From the NCBI RefSeq assembly GCF_015767675.1, contig NZ_CP065218.1, forward strand, positions 62,001-126,000: DNA of 64,000 nucleotides, given 5' to 3'. Origin of the DNA: Vibrio navarrensis. GTDB lineage: Bacteria > Pseudomonadota > Gammaproteobacteria > Enterobacterales > Vibrionaceae. The stretch's first letter is position 1. The number at the start of each line of letters is the position of its first letter. The notes under the pieces are model-generated. The model searched no databases, was not told the origin of the DNA, and saw nothing but the letters and a program-made list of their open reading frames with translations. Of this stretch, positions 25,298 to 35,057 are shown one piece after another. A program made the position numbers and the translations under genes.

Positions 25298-27739
25298 TTA
25301 GCCATACGAGTTATTCATAGGTGTCAATAACTGTTTGATTAAACTTGATACAACTAGGAACAATGTCGCCAACGCCAAGGTGGGCAATAGCAGCCACAAA
25401 TGCGGATGAAGCGTGGCGGATAAGTCAAATCCGAAACGCATCACCGCTGCCACCGTTGCTTCCGCACCGAGAGCAGAAATCGCACTGGCAATCAGCGCCA
25501 TGATGCCAAATTCCGCCCAAATGGTACGCGTGACCCGTTTTTTCGACGCGCCCAACGTGCGGTACAAGCGGATCTCTTGCTGACGCTGCGCTAAACTCAG
25601 GCGCAACAAGGTAAAGATCAACATCACTCCCGCCATCACCCCCATGAGTGCCAAAATCGAAATCGACCACACTATCTGTTCAACCAGATCTTGGATTTTG
25701 GTGGCCATGGTGCGAATGTCGAGCACACTGACGGTCGGGTATTGCCGCGACAACTGATTCAGCAAGGATGTTTGGTGCTCTTCAATACGAAAACTGACCA
25801 AATAGGATGCAGGAATAGACGCCATAACATCCGGTGTAAAGATGAAATAGAAATTAGGCTTCATATCACGCCACTCGACGTGACGAATGGTGTTCACCGT
25901 CGCGTTGAAGGTTTGACTGTTCACCACAAAGGTGAGTGTGTCACCAATCTCGATTCCCATTTCTTCAGCCACTTCAGCTTCAACCGACACGCCTTGCGTT
26001 GGCGTCCAACTGCCCGCCGTCACCTGATTATAATCGGGTAAGCTCGCTCCCCATGTGAGGTTTAACTCTCGGCTCACTGCGTCGCTACGCTCTTGGCCAT
26101 CTGGCTGGTTTTCACTCGCGACATTTTTACCGTTGATGGCAGTAAATCGGCCGCGAATGATCGGATAAGCTGGGGAACGATTCACTTGGTTCTGATCTAA
26201 AAACGCCAAATAAGGGTCAAGTTCGAAGTCACTGATATTGAGCGCAAAAACATTGGCGGCATCGGCTGGAAGCGTCCGCTGCCAATCTTTGAGTAGATCG
26301 GTGCGCACCAGCCAAATGATCGCCAATAGCATGAGCGACAGCGACAGCGCCCCCAGTTGTAAACCACTACTGAGTGCCGAGCGGTTGATGCGGCTCAGCG
26401 CGAGTTTAACGGAGGTAGAAAATGGTAAGCGTGCCAACAGTTTGCTTAGTGCTAAGCCAACAAAGGCAAGCACAATGAATAGCAGCATGATTGCCCCGAG
26501 CACAATCCACACCATAACGTTATTGTGGTAAATCGCCAGCATGGGCACTAGTGGCACCCCAATCAGCAACCAGGTTTTCGATGGAATGGTTTTCTGTTGG
26601 TTGTCTGTTTGCATCACATTGATCGCTGACGTATGCAACAAAGCCGACAGCGGAATGCCCAAAGCGGGAATCGCAATCAGTAACGCGGTAAACAAAGAGA
26701 CTAAGTACGGCGTGATGCCATACGAAGGAAGCGGATCCGGCAGCAGATCTTTCAATGGAATGCGCAGCAACTGCTCCAGACCCATGCCAATCAGTACGCC
26801 TATCACGGCAGCGCATACAAATAGCAGAGCTAGCTGAATCGCCAACCAACGCGCTATCCACGCTCGGCTTGCACCAATACTTTTTAACATCGCGATGGTT
26901 TGCTTTCGCGTGACAACGTAATTTTGGCAAGTCAGCACTAATGTCGTCGCCGCCATAATGATGACAATCGCGACGGTCAGTGACAGATATTGATTGGTGC
27001 GCTCAAACACTTCGCTACTGCGACTGGCACTCTCTTGGTCGCGCCAGCGATCACTCGGCGTCAGCTCAACGCTCTCTTTGACCTTCGCAATCACTTGATC
27101 ACTGCCGACGATAAACAGACGATACTGCACACGGCTACCAACTTGAATCGCGCCAGTACGCGCCACATCCGTGTCGTGAATATACGCCGCTGGCATCTGT
27201 TGAAACGGGTTGAAGCTTAATCCGGGTTCGCTCTCAATCACGCCAGAAACAATAAAATCTGCGTCGCCAATCGTGACATTGTCACCTTGCGTAACCTCCA
27301 TCCTCTCCATAATCCGGCTATCTAACCACAGTTCCCCCGGGTTCACATGCTGAGCGCGTGTTGTGTCGCTACGTAGGCTCAGTTCACCAAGCAACGGATA
27401 GCTCGATTGCACCGCTTTGACGGTGACTAACTGCATCCCCGTGTCACTAAAGGCCATGGTGGCAAAACGGGTCATTTTTGAGGTGGTAAGCGCTTCACTC
27501 TTGGCCGCATCGAGCAAGGTTTGTGGCAGAGGATTGGCAGAAATGAAGAGCGTATCGGCGGTGAGTGCATCTTTGCCCTGCTTGACAATCACCTGTTCCA
27601 TACGCGTAGCCAGCGCCGATAGAGCAAACACGGCAGAGATGATCAGCACCAGCGCGACACTGATTGGCCAGAGGTTGCCATGGCGTATCTCTTCCAGACT
27701 CCAGGCAGTAAGCCTGCGATTTAATCCATTTGACGCCAT
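25298..27739 (-). CDS. ybbP: YbbP-like ABC transporter permease
   Basis: This is an 813-residue FtsX/MacB-type permease. One N-terminal helix (about 25-45), a large periplasmic domain, FtsX core helices (about 255-400), a second set of helices and a second periplasmic domain, then a C-terminal FtsX repeat with three helices (about 690-800). ATG at 27739, with GGAGG 9 bases upstream; a longer frame overlaps the ATPase gene and is rejected. It follows its ATPase gene by 1 bp. Family members couple cytoplasmic ATP hydrolysis to movements of periplasmic domains on lipids or lipoproteins; the substrate is unknown. Confidence 0.8.
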   Translation of the reverse strand: MASNGLNRRLTAWSLEEIRHGNLWPISVALVLIISAVFALSALATRMEQVIVKQGKDALTADTLFISANPLPQTLLDAAKSEALTTSKMTRFATMAFSDTGMQLVTVKAVQSSYPLLGELSLRSDTTRAQHVNPGELWLDSRIMERMEVTQGDNVTIGDADFIVSGVIESEPGLSFNPFQQMPAAYIHDTDVARTGAIQVGSRVQYRLFIVGSDQVIAKVKESVELTPSDRWRDQESASRSSEVFERTNQYLSLTVAIVIIMAATTLVLTCQNYVVTRKQTIAMLKSIGASRAWIARWLAIQLALLFVCAAVIGVLIGMGLEQLLRIPLKDLLPDPLPSYGITPYLVSLFTALLIAIPALGIPLSALLHTSAINVMQTDNQQKTIPSKTWLLIGVPLVPMLAIYHNNVMVWIVLGAIMLLFIVLAFVGLALSKLLARLPFSTSVKLALSRINRSALSSGLQLGALSLSLMLLAIIWLVRTDLLKDWQRTLPADAANVFALNISDFELDPYLAFLDQNQVNRSPAYPIIRGRFTAINGKNVASENQPDGQERSDAVSRELNLTWGASLPDYNQVTAGSWTPTQGVSVEAEVAEEMGIEIGDTLTFVVNSQTFNATVNTIRHVEWRDMKPNFYFIFTPDVMASIPASYLVSFRIEEHQTSLLNQLSRQYPTVSVLDIRTMATKIQDLVEQIVWSISILALMGVMAGVMLIFTLLRLSLAQRQQEIRLYRTLGASKKRVTRTIWAEFGIMALIASAISALGAEATVAAVMRFGFDLSATLHPHLWLLLPTLALATLFLVVSSLIKQLLTPMNNSYG

Positions 27740-27740
27740 A

Positions 27741-28418
27741 CTAACTTGCCTCCGACAATTGACCTGCATCCATGCTAAACACGCGTTGGCAGCGCTGAGC
27801 AAGCTTCATATCGTGCGTCACCAGCACTAACGTCGTGCCATGGTGTTGATTGAGTTCAAACAGCAGCTCGATGATTTTTTCTGCCGTGTGTTGATCGAGA
27901 TTGCCGGTCGGTTCATCGGCAAACAAAATCTTCGGCTGCGTCATAAACGCGCGTGCCAAGGCCACCCGTTGCTGCTCGCCACCCGACAATTGGCTCGGGA
28001 GGTGATCCACTCGCGAGGCCAAACCCACCGAGGCAAGCAGCGCTTTACCTCGCTCGTTATCCTCCTCTTCCCCTTTGAGCAGACACGGTAAAGTGACATT
28101 TTGCAGTGCGGTCAGGCTTGGAATGAGCAAAAAACTTTGGAAAACAAAGCCAATCGATTCACTGCGTAATGCGGCACGCGCTTCATCGTCCAAACGAGAC
28201 AAAGGTTGATCGAGCAGATAAACTTCGCCGGATGAGGCGACATCAAGGCCAGCTAAGAGTGTCATCAGGGTTGACTTTCCTGCACCGGAGGTGCCTACAA
28301 TAGCCACACTTTCTCCCTCTGCGACTTCAAGATTGACATCGCTTAGGATAATTAACTTCTCATTGCTTGTAGACACTTGTTTACTAACGGATTTTGCTTT
28401 AATTACTGGAGATTGCAT
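27741..28418 (-). CDS. ybbA: YbbA-like ABC transporter ATP-binding protein
   Basis: This is a 225-residue LolD/MacB-type ATPase. Walker [11 protein letters not shown]-loop QSFLLIPSL, signature [14 protein letters not shown], Walker [13 protein letters not shown] and switch VTHD are all present. The start chosen is the ATG at 28418, which matches the family start but shares its bases with the divergent tesA start; a clean ribosome site is lacking (AAGGA is 14 bases away). It forms the ybbAP transporter with the next gene. Confidence 0.85.
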   Translation of the reverse strand: MQSPVIKAKSVSKQVSTSNEKLIILSDVNLEVAEGESVAIVGTSGAGKSTLMTLLAGLDVASSGEVYLLDQPLSRLDDEARAALRSESIGFVFQSFLLIPSLTALQNVTLPCLLKGEEEDNERGKALLASVGLASRVDHLPSQLSGGEQQRVALARAFMTQPKILFADEPTGNLDQHTAEKIIELLFELNQHHGTTLVLVTHDMKLAQRCQRVFSMDAGQLSEAS

Positions 28419-29019
28419 GGTCAGATTGTTTTCCTTAATGCTGATGTTAATCCTGTCAGGGGCGGCAACGGCGGCTGAAAAAATTCTCATACTTGGCGAT
28501 AGTTTAAGTGCAGGATACAACATGCCAGCGCAGCAGGCATGGCCAAGTTTGTTACCAGACGTACTAAAAACCTACGGGAAAGACGTGCAAGTGATCAACG
28601 CCAGTATTTCAGGCGACACCACAGGCAACGGTTTGGCGCGCCTGCCAGACCTGTTAACCACCCACTCCCCCGATTGGGTGTTAATTGAACTGGGTGCCAA
28701 CGATGGCCTCAGAGGTTTTCCGCCCAAAACCATCGCCGCCAATCTGTCACGGATGATCCAAATGACAAAAGCGTCGGGCGCGAAACCTGCTTTAATGCAA
28801 ATACGCGTTCCACCTAATTACGGCAAGCGTTACTCGCAAGCGTTTTTCGATCTTTACCCTACTTTGGCGGAGCATCAACAAGTGCCATTGTTGCCGTTCT
28901 TCCTTGAGCAGGTGATCACTAAGCCAGAATGGATGATGCAAGATGGCCTGCATCCCACCGCCGACGCGCAACCTTGGATCGCTGAATTTGTTGCCGAAAT
29001 GTTTAGCAAACATCTCTGA
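28417..29019 (+). CDS. tesA: multifunctional acyl-CoA thioesterase I / lysophospholipase
   Basis: This is a 200-residue periplasmic SGNH hydrolase. Signal peptide 1-20 (VRLFSLMLMLILSGAATAA); block I GDSLSAGYN with the nucleophile serine; block III GANDGLRG; block V DGLHPTADAQPWIAEF with catalytic Asp and His. It cleaves acyl thioesters and lysophospholipids. GGAG lies 6 bases before the ATG. It is divergent from ybbA with overlapping start codons, as its E. coli counterpart is also next to ybbA. Confidence 0.9.
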   Translation: MVRLFSLMLMLILSGAATAAEKILILGDSLSAGYNMPAQQAWPSLLPDVLKTYGKDVQVINASISGDTTGNGLARLPDLLTTHSPDWVLIELGANDGLRGFPPKTIAANLSRMIQMTKASGAKPALMQIRVPPNYGKRYSQAFFDLYPTLAEHQQVPLLPFFLEQVITKPEWMMQDGLHPTADAQPWIAEFVAEMFSKHL

Positions 29020-29100
29020 TTTTAATGCCCTAGCTCAAATCATTATACGTTTCTTTACGTTAGCCTAAATGCCTCTTTGTCCCCCAATCAGGAAAATGGC

Positions 29101-30303
29101 ATGCGCATAGAACCACAAATTGATGGCGTTGTTGCCCGCTCAGCTCATCCTTATGGCTGTGAAGCTGCAATTAAACAACAAATAGAGTACGTAAAACGTG
29201 CGCGCCAGATCACTCAAGGCCCAAAACGGGTACTGATCCTTGGCGCTTCTTCTGGATTTGGTCTTGCTGCTCGCATCGCACTGACGTTTGGCGGAGCCAA
29301 AGCAGACACCATCGGCGTCTCGTTCGAACGTGGTCCAAGCGAAAAAGGCACTGGCAGTGCGGGTTGGTACAACAACATTTTTTTTAAAGCACAGGCTCAA
29401 AAAGAAGGCCGTACCGCGATCAACATCGTCGGAGACGCCTTTGCCAAAGAGACGCGCGAGCAAGTGATTGAAGCGATAGAGACCTATTTCGATGGCGAAG
29501 TTGACCTAATTATCTATAGTCTGGCGACTGGCATACGGCCCGTTCCGGGCAAACCCGGTGAGTTTTGGCGTAGCGTGATCAAACCCTATGGTCGGCCTGT
29601 CACGGGCGCCTCCATCGATTTACAGCATGACCGTTGGATTGAAACCACGCTTGAGCCTGCCAGTGATGAGGAAGCTGAGCACACTATCAAAGTGATGGGC
29701 GGTGAAGATTGGCAAAGTTGGGTGGATGCGCTTATCAACACCGAATCCATCGCTGAAGGTTGTAAAACCGTCGCCTTTTCTTACATCGGGCCGGAAGTCA
29801 CTCACCCGATTTATCTTGACGGCACGCTAGGCCGGGCGAAAATCGATCTGCACCAAACCAGCCATGCGCTCAATTTGGAAATGGCCAATTTCAATGGCAG
29901 CGCCTACGCCACCGTCTGTAAAGCCTTGGTGACCAAAGCGAGCGTGTTTATTCCCGCGTTGTCTCCCTATCTGCTTGCCTTGTATAAAGTGATGAAAGCC
30001 GAGCAATGCCATGAAACCTGCATTGAACAGATGCAACGTTTATTCAGCACTAAACTGTATGGCCAAGCGAAAGTCGACGTTGACGGTGAACGGCTGATCC
30101 GGATTGATGAGTTGGAACTGGCTCCGCATATTCAGCAAGAAGTTCAAGACCTTTTGTCTGAGATGAACGGTAATAACTTTAAGCAACTTGGCGATTACGA
30201 AGGGTATAAAGACGAATTCTTGAAATTAAACGGCTTTGGTTTTGAGTCAGTTGACTACACTCAAGAGATTGATCTCGCGGCTTTGAAAAAATTGCGCCCC
30301 TAA
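29101..30303 (+). CDS. fabV: trans-2-enoyl-ACP/CoA reductase FabV
   Basis: This is a 400-residue protein from the ATG at 29101 (AGGA at 8 bases). MRIEPQIDGVVARSAHPYGC and RVLILGASSGFGLAARI form the NADH-binding start; the catalytic Y-X8-K motif reads YLDGTLGRAK. FabV performs the last reduction of fatty acid elongation and is triclosan-resistant, first described in V. cholerae. Length agrees with the family. A terminator follows. Confidence 0.95.
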   Translation: MRIEPQIDGVVARSAHPYGCEAAIKQQIEYVKRARQITQGPKRVLILGASSGFGLAARIALTFGGAKADTIGVSFERGPSEKGTGSAGWYNNIFFKAQAQKEGRTAINIVGDAFAKETREQVIEAIETYFDGEVDLIIYSLATGIRPVPGKPGEFWRSVIKPYGRPVTGASIDLQHDRWIETTLEPASDEEAEHTIKVMGGEDWQSWVDALINTESIAEGCKTVAFSYIGPEVTHPIYLDGTLGRAKIDLHQTSHALNLEMANFNGSAYATVCKALVTKASVFIPALSPYLLALYKVMKAEQCHETCIEQMQRLFSTKLYGQAKVDVDGERLIRIDELELAPHIQQEVQDLLSEMNGNNFKQLGDYEGYKDEFLKLNGFGFESVDYTQEIDLAALKKLRP

Positions 30304-30351
30304 GTCGCCTTAGTGAACGTCTTAAACCTGAGAATCCGCTTTCGACTGATG

Positions 30352-30384
30352 AAGTCCTGACCACATTTCGGGACTTTTTTTCAT
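30352..30384 (+). terminator. fabV terminator
   Basis: Stem AAGTCCTGA/TCGGGACTT (30352-30360, 30368-30376; one G-T pair) followed by seven T residues. Confidence 0.75.
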
Positions 30385-30493
30385 CTTGCCCTGCTGAACT
30401 CCTATACTTAGACCCAAGCGCCCTCACTTTGCACCAAAGGCGTATCATGTGATCACAGGATGTAATCACAACGAGGATAAGGACTGCCAAGTC

Positions 30494-32407
30494 ATGACGA
30501 AATTCAAAACGCTTGATTATCAAATTCCTGAACCAATGCAGCACGGTTGGCAACGGATCGTCAATTTACTTGCCGATATCGTCGGCGTGCCCGCCGCGTT
30601 GGTGATGCGTATTCATCCGCAGCACATCGAGGTGTGCCGCACCAGCGAGACACCGTTAAACCCATACAAATTAGGCGATTCGGAAACGTTAGGTCACGGC
30701 TTGTATTGCGAAAGTGTCATTAATTCGAATGCAGAGCTGATGATTCCCAACGCCCTGAGCGACCCGCTATGGGACAAAAATCCAGACATAAAATTGGGCA
30801 TGATCTCCTATTGCGGTCTGCCGCTTCTGTGGCCAAATGGCGAGGCGTTTGGCACCATCTGTCTATTGGACGAAAGAGAAAATCATTTCAGCGACACTTA
30901 TCGAGAATTACTGCGCTGTTTTCGCAGCTCCATCGAAGCGCAATTAGCGGTTGTCTATCAACACGAAAAACTGCTGAGGCTGAACAAAGAGCTGCAACAT
31001 CGCGTCGAAAGCCGAACCAGTAACTTGGCTCAGTTGAGCTTTTCACTGAGTCAGGAAAGAGACAAACGTCTTGCTGCCGAGCAAGATGCCGATTATCAGC
31101 GACAACATGATCATGGCACTGGCTTTTTGAATCTGAGCGCGCTGGAAAACCAGTTGCAGAGACAGTTAGAACAATCCAATCCCACCAACCTCGCCGTGAT
31201 CCATATCGGCTTTACCAATGCGCGCACCATTCAAGCCAAGTATGGTTTCGCCCTGTTTGAGGAGCTCTTGGTAGCGTATCGCCACCAAATTAGCATACCA
31301 GACGCGATGTTCACGTTAACCGGCCGCCCGGCTTCTCATGATTTGGTCATCGTCATCCAATCAGAGAGAATCGGCCAAATTCTAGAAGCCTTGCTCTATC
31401 GGATTGTTGGTGTGGGTCAAAGCACCTTCAACATTGATAACAATGAGGTCCATCTGCACGCGTTTATCGGTGTCGCACTCTCTGATACGCAGACAAACAG
31501 CGCTGAAGAACTGCTCAGCCACGCCAATCAAGCCATGGTGGTCAGCAAAGAATCAGGGCAGCGCTACACCTACTTCTCCTCAGCGCACGCCGACGCGTTG
31601 TTGTATCACAACCAGATTGAAAGTTATCTATTGCAAGCGGTACGCAATGACGACCTCACGCTCTATTTTCAGCCTAAAGTGTGCCCCAACACCCACAAAT
31701 GGATTGGTGCTGAAGCGCTGCTGCGCTGGAGCCATCCGGTATTGGGGGATGTATCCAACGAAGCGCTGATCCATATGGCAGAGCAGAATGGGCTGATTTT
31801 TGAGGTCGGTGCGTTTGTGCTGCGCGTGGCAATCGAAAAAGCCAAACAGTGGTCCGAAGTGGTTGAAAATTTCCGCGTAGCGGTCAATATCAGTGGTATT
31901 CAGTTGAAAAATCCACTGTTTGCGGAACAAGTGCAGGATCTGTTGGAAGCTTACCAACTCCCTTCTCATTATCTAGAACTAGAGGTGACAGAAAGCGGTT
32001 TAATCTCCGATGAACTGATGGCAAAAGCGACATTGAGCCGCTTACATGAACTCGGCGTGACATTGTCACTCGATGACTTTGGCACAGGATACTCTTCCTT
32101 CAGCTATCTGAAGAAATTCCCGTTTGACGCGATCAAAATCGACAAAAGTTTTGTCCAGCAAATTGAGCACTCAGAGCAAGACGAAGAGATCATTCGCTCT
32201 ATCATTCATGTGGCAAAAAAACTCGATCTCGAAGTGGTGATGGAAGGTATCGAGACGGATTCGCAAGAAGCGTTTTTGATCCGTGAAGGCTGCGACATCG
32301 GCCAGGGCTTCTTATATGGCAAACCGATGCCGAGTAACGAGTTCGAGCAAGGTTTGTTCAACCAGAATTTCCTCGGAACCGCTTCTTTTGCCTACCATAC
32401 GTCATGA
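30494..32407 (+). CDS. GAF-GGDEF-EAL cyclic-di-GMP phosphodiesterase
   Basis: This is a 637-residue cytoplasmic protein from the ATG at 30494 (AAGGA about 10 bases before). A GAF domain (15-160) is followed by a coiled coil (165-195), a GGDEF domain without its catalytic signature (200-365) and an EAL domain (375-635). The EAL residues are intact: EALLRW, ELEVTES, LDDFGTGYSS, IKIDKSFV, VMEGIET and GQGFLYGKP. It probably degrades c-di-GMP, with the GAF and dead GGDEF as sensors. It has no membrane segment. Confidence 0.85.
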   Translation: MTKFKTLDYQIPEPMQHGWQRIVNLLADIVGVPAALVMRIHPQHIEVCRTSETPLNPYKLGDSETLGHGLYCESVINSNAELMIPNALSDPLWDKNPDIKLGMISYCGLPLLWPNGEAFGTICLLDERENHFSDTYRELLRCFRSSIEAQLAVVYQHEKLLRLNKELQHRVESRTSNLAQLSFSLSQERDKRLAAEQDADYQRQHDHGTGFLNLSALENQLQRQLEQSNPTNLAVIHIGFTNARTIQAKYGFALFEELLVAYRHQISIPDAMFTLTGRPASHDLVIVIQSERIGQILEALLYRIVGVGQSTFNIDNNEVHLHAFIGVALSDTQTNSAEELLSHANQAMVVSKESGQRYTYFSSAHADALLYHNQIESYLLQAVRNDDLTLYFQPKVCPNTHKWIGAEALLRWSHPVLGDVSNEALIHMAEQNGLIFEVGAFVLRVAIEKAKQWSEVVENFRVAVNISGIQLKNPLFAEQVQDLLEAYQLPSHYLELEVTESGLISDELMAKATLSRLHELGVTLSLDDFGTGYSSFSYLKKFPFDAIKIDKSFVQQIEHSEQDEEIIRSIIHVAKKLDLEVVMEGIETDSQEAFLIREGCDIGQGFLYGKPMPSNEFEQGLFNQNFLGTASFAYHTS

Positions 32408-32493
32408 TGTCGGGCAAAGACCCGAATTGGCTTTACTCTTCCTCTGGCGATTCCTATAATCGCCGCTTTTGTGTTTCTAAAAGGCTGATTGTT

Positions 32494-34149
32494 ATGGACC
32501 TGTTGACTGCAAAACTCAAAAAGCTCGAAAAGCAAAACTATCGTGCTTACCAGCAGATAAAAGGACAATACAACTTTGGCGATTTCGACCTTTACATCGA
32601 TTATGTTCAGTCGGATCCCTTTGCTTCTGCGTCCCGATTCCGCGCTTTCCGTGCTTGGTCTTTAACTGGCCTTTCTTGGCTGCGTGATGAGTCGCCCGCC
32701 TATCAACTCGCTGCGCGTGATTTCATCGCCCGTAGCTTTGCTGAGTTTGCTAAGCAAGAATCCAGCGTTTCTATTGCTCTTCATGGTCAAACCGTCCTTG
32801 ATAGCACTGCCGTTCTGTTTACAGAAGACGGCATTGAACTGCGCTTTAGAGTCAATCTTCCGGCGGAAGGGCGCGATATTCTGGCGAAGAAGGCGCTGAA
32901 TATTCTCACCTTCCACCTGCCCAAATTTATCCGCCGCGCGACCATCGAGCGAGAGCTCGACAAACAGGCGCTGATCAAACATTGTCAAACCGTCGAAGAC
33001 CAAGAGTCGCTGCGCGAACAGTTAGCCAGTCACGGCTTGGTTGCTTTCGTCGCCAATGGAAGCCGTTTGCCACGCGTAGCGGGTAACTGTGATTTGCCAA
33101 TGAAAGAGGCGGTGGAGTTTCAAGCGCCAGCCTCATTGCAAGTAACACTGCATACGCCGAATCGCGGTTTTGTCAGCGGTTTAGGCATTCCCAAAGGCAT
33201 TACCTTGATTGTCGGTGGTGGTTTCCATGGAAAGTCGACGCTGCTGAGCGCCATTGAACGCTCCATTTACAACCACATCCCGGGTGATGGTCGTGAGTAC
33301 AGTGTGACAGACATCAATGCGATGAAGATACGAGCGGAAGATGGTCGCTGCGTGCATCACCTAAATCTGTCGAACTACATCAACCATTTACCAATGGGAA
33401 AAGAGACGGCCGATTTTACCACTCAGGATGCCTCTGGCTCGACATCACAAGCGGCTTGGTTACAGGAGTCGGTTGAAAGTGGCGTGAGCACTTTGCTGAT
33501 TGATGAAGACACCTCAGCCACCAACTTTATGATCCGTGATGAGCGTATGCAGGCATTGGTTGCCAAAGGCGACGAACCTATCACACCATTGGTTGACCGA
33601 ATTGGCCAATTGCGTGACGAGTTGGACATCTCTACCATTATTGTCATGGGTGGCTCAGGCGATTATCTGGACGTCGCCGATACTGTGATTCAAATGCACG
33701 ATTACCAAGCGGTTGATGTGACAGAAAAAGCCAAACAAGTGATTGCACTGCACCCGACCCAGCGCCACAACGAATCTGAATCACCTTTGGTCACATTTCC
33801 GCCTCGCGCGTTAAACTGTCAGGCGCTGATGAACATTCTCACCGATGGCAAGTTCCGCGTTTCCGCCAAAGGAAAAGAGTCGCTGCGCTTTGGTAAAGAG
33901 TTTGCGGATATCTCGGCGTTAGAGCAGTTGGAATCATCTGACGAGGTGAATGCCATTGGTTGGGTTTGGTATCAGTTGGCACAAATGCCCGGTTGGTGTA
34001 ACAACCCGGCCAAAGCCATTACCGAACTACTGCAAGGCGCATGGTTTGAGAAGATGCCCCAGCAGGGCGACCTCGCCAAGCCTCGCCCACTCGATGTGAT
34101 GGCCGCGCTTAACCGCATGCGTAAGTCCCAGTTTCGCAATAACAACTAA
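32494..34149 (+). CDS. predicted ATPase of the ABC class
   Basis: This is a 551-residue protein from the ATG at 32494 (AAGG 9 bases before); an upstream in-frame extension overlaps the EAL gene and is rejected. P-loop GGGFHGKSTLLSAIE at about 252-266; TLLIDEDTSATNFMIRD is Walker B with the following conserved asparagine; IVMGGSGDYLDVADTVIQM resembles the switch region. It matches PF09818-type predicted ABC-class ATPases, whose role is unknown. It has no membrane part. Confidence 0.75.
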   Translation: MDLLTAKLKKLEKQNYRAYQQIKGQYNFGDFDLYIDYVQSDPFASASRFRAFRAWSLTGLSWLRDESPAYQLAARDFIARSFAEFAKQESSVSIALHGQTVLDSTAVLFTEDGIELRFRVNLPAEGRDILAKKALNILTFHLPKFIRRATIERELDKQALIKHCQTVEDQESLREQLASHGLVAFVANGSRLPRVAGNCDLPMKEAVEFQAPASLQVTLHTPNRGFVSGLGIPKGITLIVGGGFHGKSTLLSAIERSIYNHIPGDGREYSVTDINAMKIRAEDGRCVHHLNLSNYINHLPMGKETADFTTQDASGSTSQAAWLQESVESGVSTLLIDEDTSATNFMIRDERMQALVAKGDEPITPLVDRIGQLRDELDISTIIVMGGSGDYLDVADTVIQMHDYQAVDVTEKAKQVIALHPTQRHNESESPLVTFPPRALNCQALMNILTDGKFRVSAKGKESLRFGKEFADISALEQLESSDEVNAIGWVWYQLAQMPGWCNNPAKAITELLQGAWFEKMPQQGDLAKPRPLDVMAALNRMRKSQFRNNN

Positions 34150-34164
34150 TTTTTCTGCTTGATG

Positions 34165-34197
34165 AAAAACGCCCTGCACAATGCAGGGCGTTTTTTT
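34165..34197 (+). terminator. terminator of the ABC-class ATPase gene
   Basis: Stem GCCCTGCA/TGCAGGGC (34171-34178, 34182-34189), A-run before and seven T after; may serve both directions. Confidence 0.85.
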
Positions 34198-34240
34198 ACT
34201 TGGTAGACTTAATCGATGGTGAACTTCATAGATGGTGAGC

Positions 34241-34858
34241 TTAGTGACGCAAAACGTTCCATGCTTCGCAAAGAATACGAAAGCGCTCTGCATTGCCATT
34301 GTCGCGATCGGGGTGCCAACGTAGTGCTAATCGACGCCAACGTTTGCGAATGTCAGCGGCGCTGGCGTGTTGATCCAGTTCAAAAAGCTGCAACGCCTTA
34401 TTTCTATCGATATCATCACCTTCGTGGTGCCCCACAAAACGGCGGTAACGGGTCCAGAACTCATTCAGCAGCCGTTTCACTTCCCCTTCATTGGCTTCGT
34501 AGTTTTGCCACTGCACATAATACTCACGCAGCGGATCATCAACATCAATGGTATGGCCAGCGCAGGCGTGGCTTGACATCAGCACGATATCCATCGCTTC
34601 CACTTGCAACCAATTGTCTGGATAAAGCGTTTCTTGCAACTGATAGAGCGCGTTCATGATGAGAAAGTTGCGTTTGAATAAATCTTTTTCTGGCAGAGGG
34701 TCAAGCGCATAAATAAAGCCCTGCTCACCTAAATGAGCGGCTAAAGTATGTACTTTCCATCCACTGGGCTGCTTACGAAGAACCTCCAATATTGGCCACA
34801 ACAGCGGGTTTTCCATGTACGTCTGAAACGTACTCGCCAGATTGGTCTGCTCCTGCAT
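34241..34858 (-). CDS. DnaJ-related co-chaperone-like protein
   Basis: This is a 205-residue protein with an N-terminal DNAJ_related domain (15-130: NPLLWPILEVLRKQPSGWKVHTLA, FLIMNALYQLQ) and a C-terminal J domain (150-205) with the HPD motif in RLALRWHPDRDNGN. J domains stimulate Hsp70 ATPase. The J domain is C-terminal and there is no zinc or G/F region, so it is a specialised partner, not DnaJ. Confidence 0.8.
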   Translation of the reverse strand: MQEQTNLASTFQTYMENPLLWPILEVLRKQPSGWKVHTLAAHLGEQGFIYALDPLPEKDLFKRNFLIMNALYQLQETLYPDNWLQVEAMDIVLMSSHACAGHTIDVDDPLREYYVQWQNYEANEGEVKRLLNEFWTRYRRFVGHHEGDDIDRNKALQLFELDQHASAADIRKRWRRLALRWHPDRDNGNAERFRILCEAWNVLRH

Positions 34859-35002
34859 TGTCTTACGCCTTTAATACTATTTGCTCAGATAAAGTTAAGT
34901 ATGAACGGTAGGTTTACCTTGTTTCCTTTTTTCATTCAAAGCCAACCCCGTCAATTTGTCGAGCAAGATTTCGTTTTGAATGTCAGTTCGTGAAGCAATG
35001 TA

Positions 35003-35032
35003 CAAAAAAAGAGACAGCCGCTTGGCTGTCTC
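35003..35032 (-). terminator. terminator of the oxygenase gene
   Basis: Stem GAGACAGCC/GGCTGTCTC (35011-35019, 35024-35032); on the leftward strand a T-run of seven follows. Confidence 0.85.
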
Positions 35033-35057
35033 GTTCAGATTTACGCAAAAGATGGGC

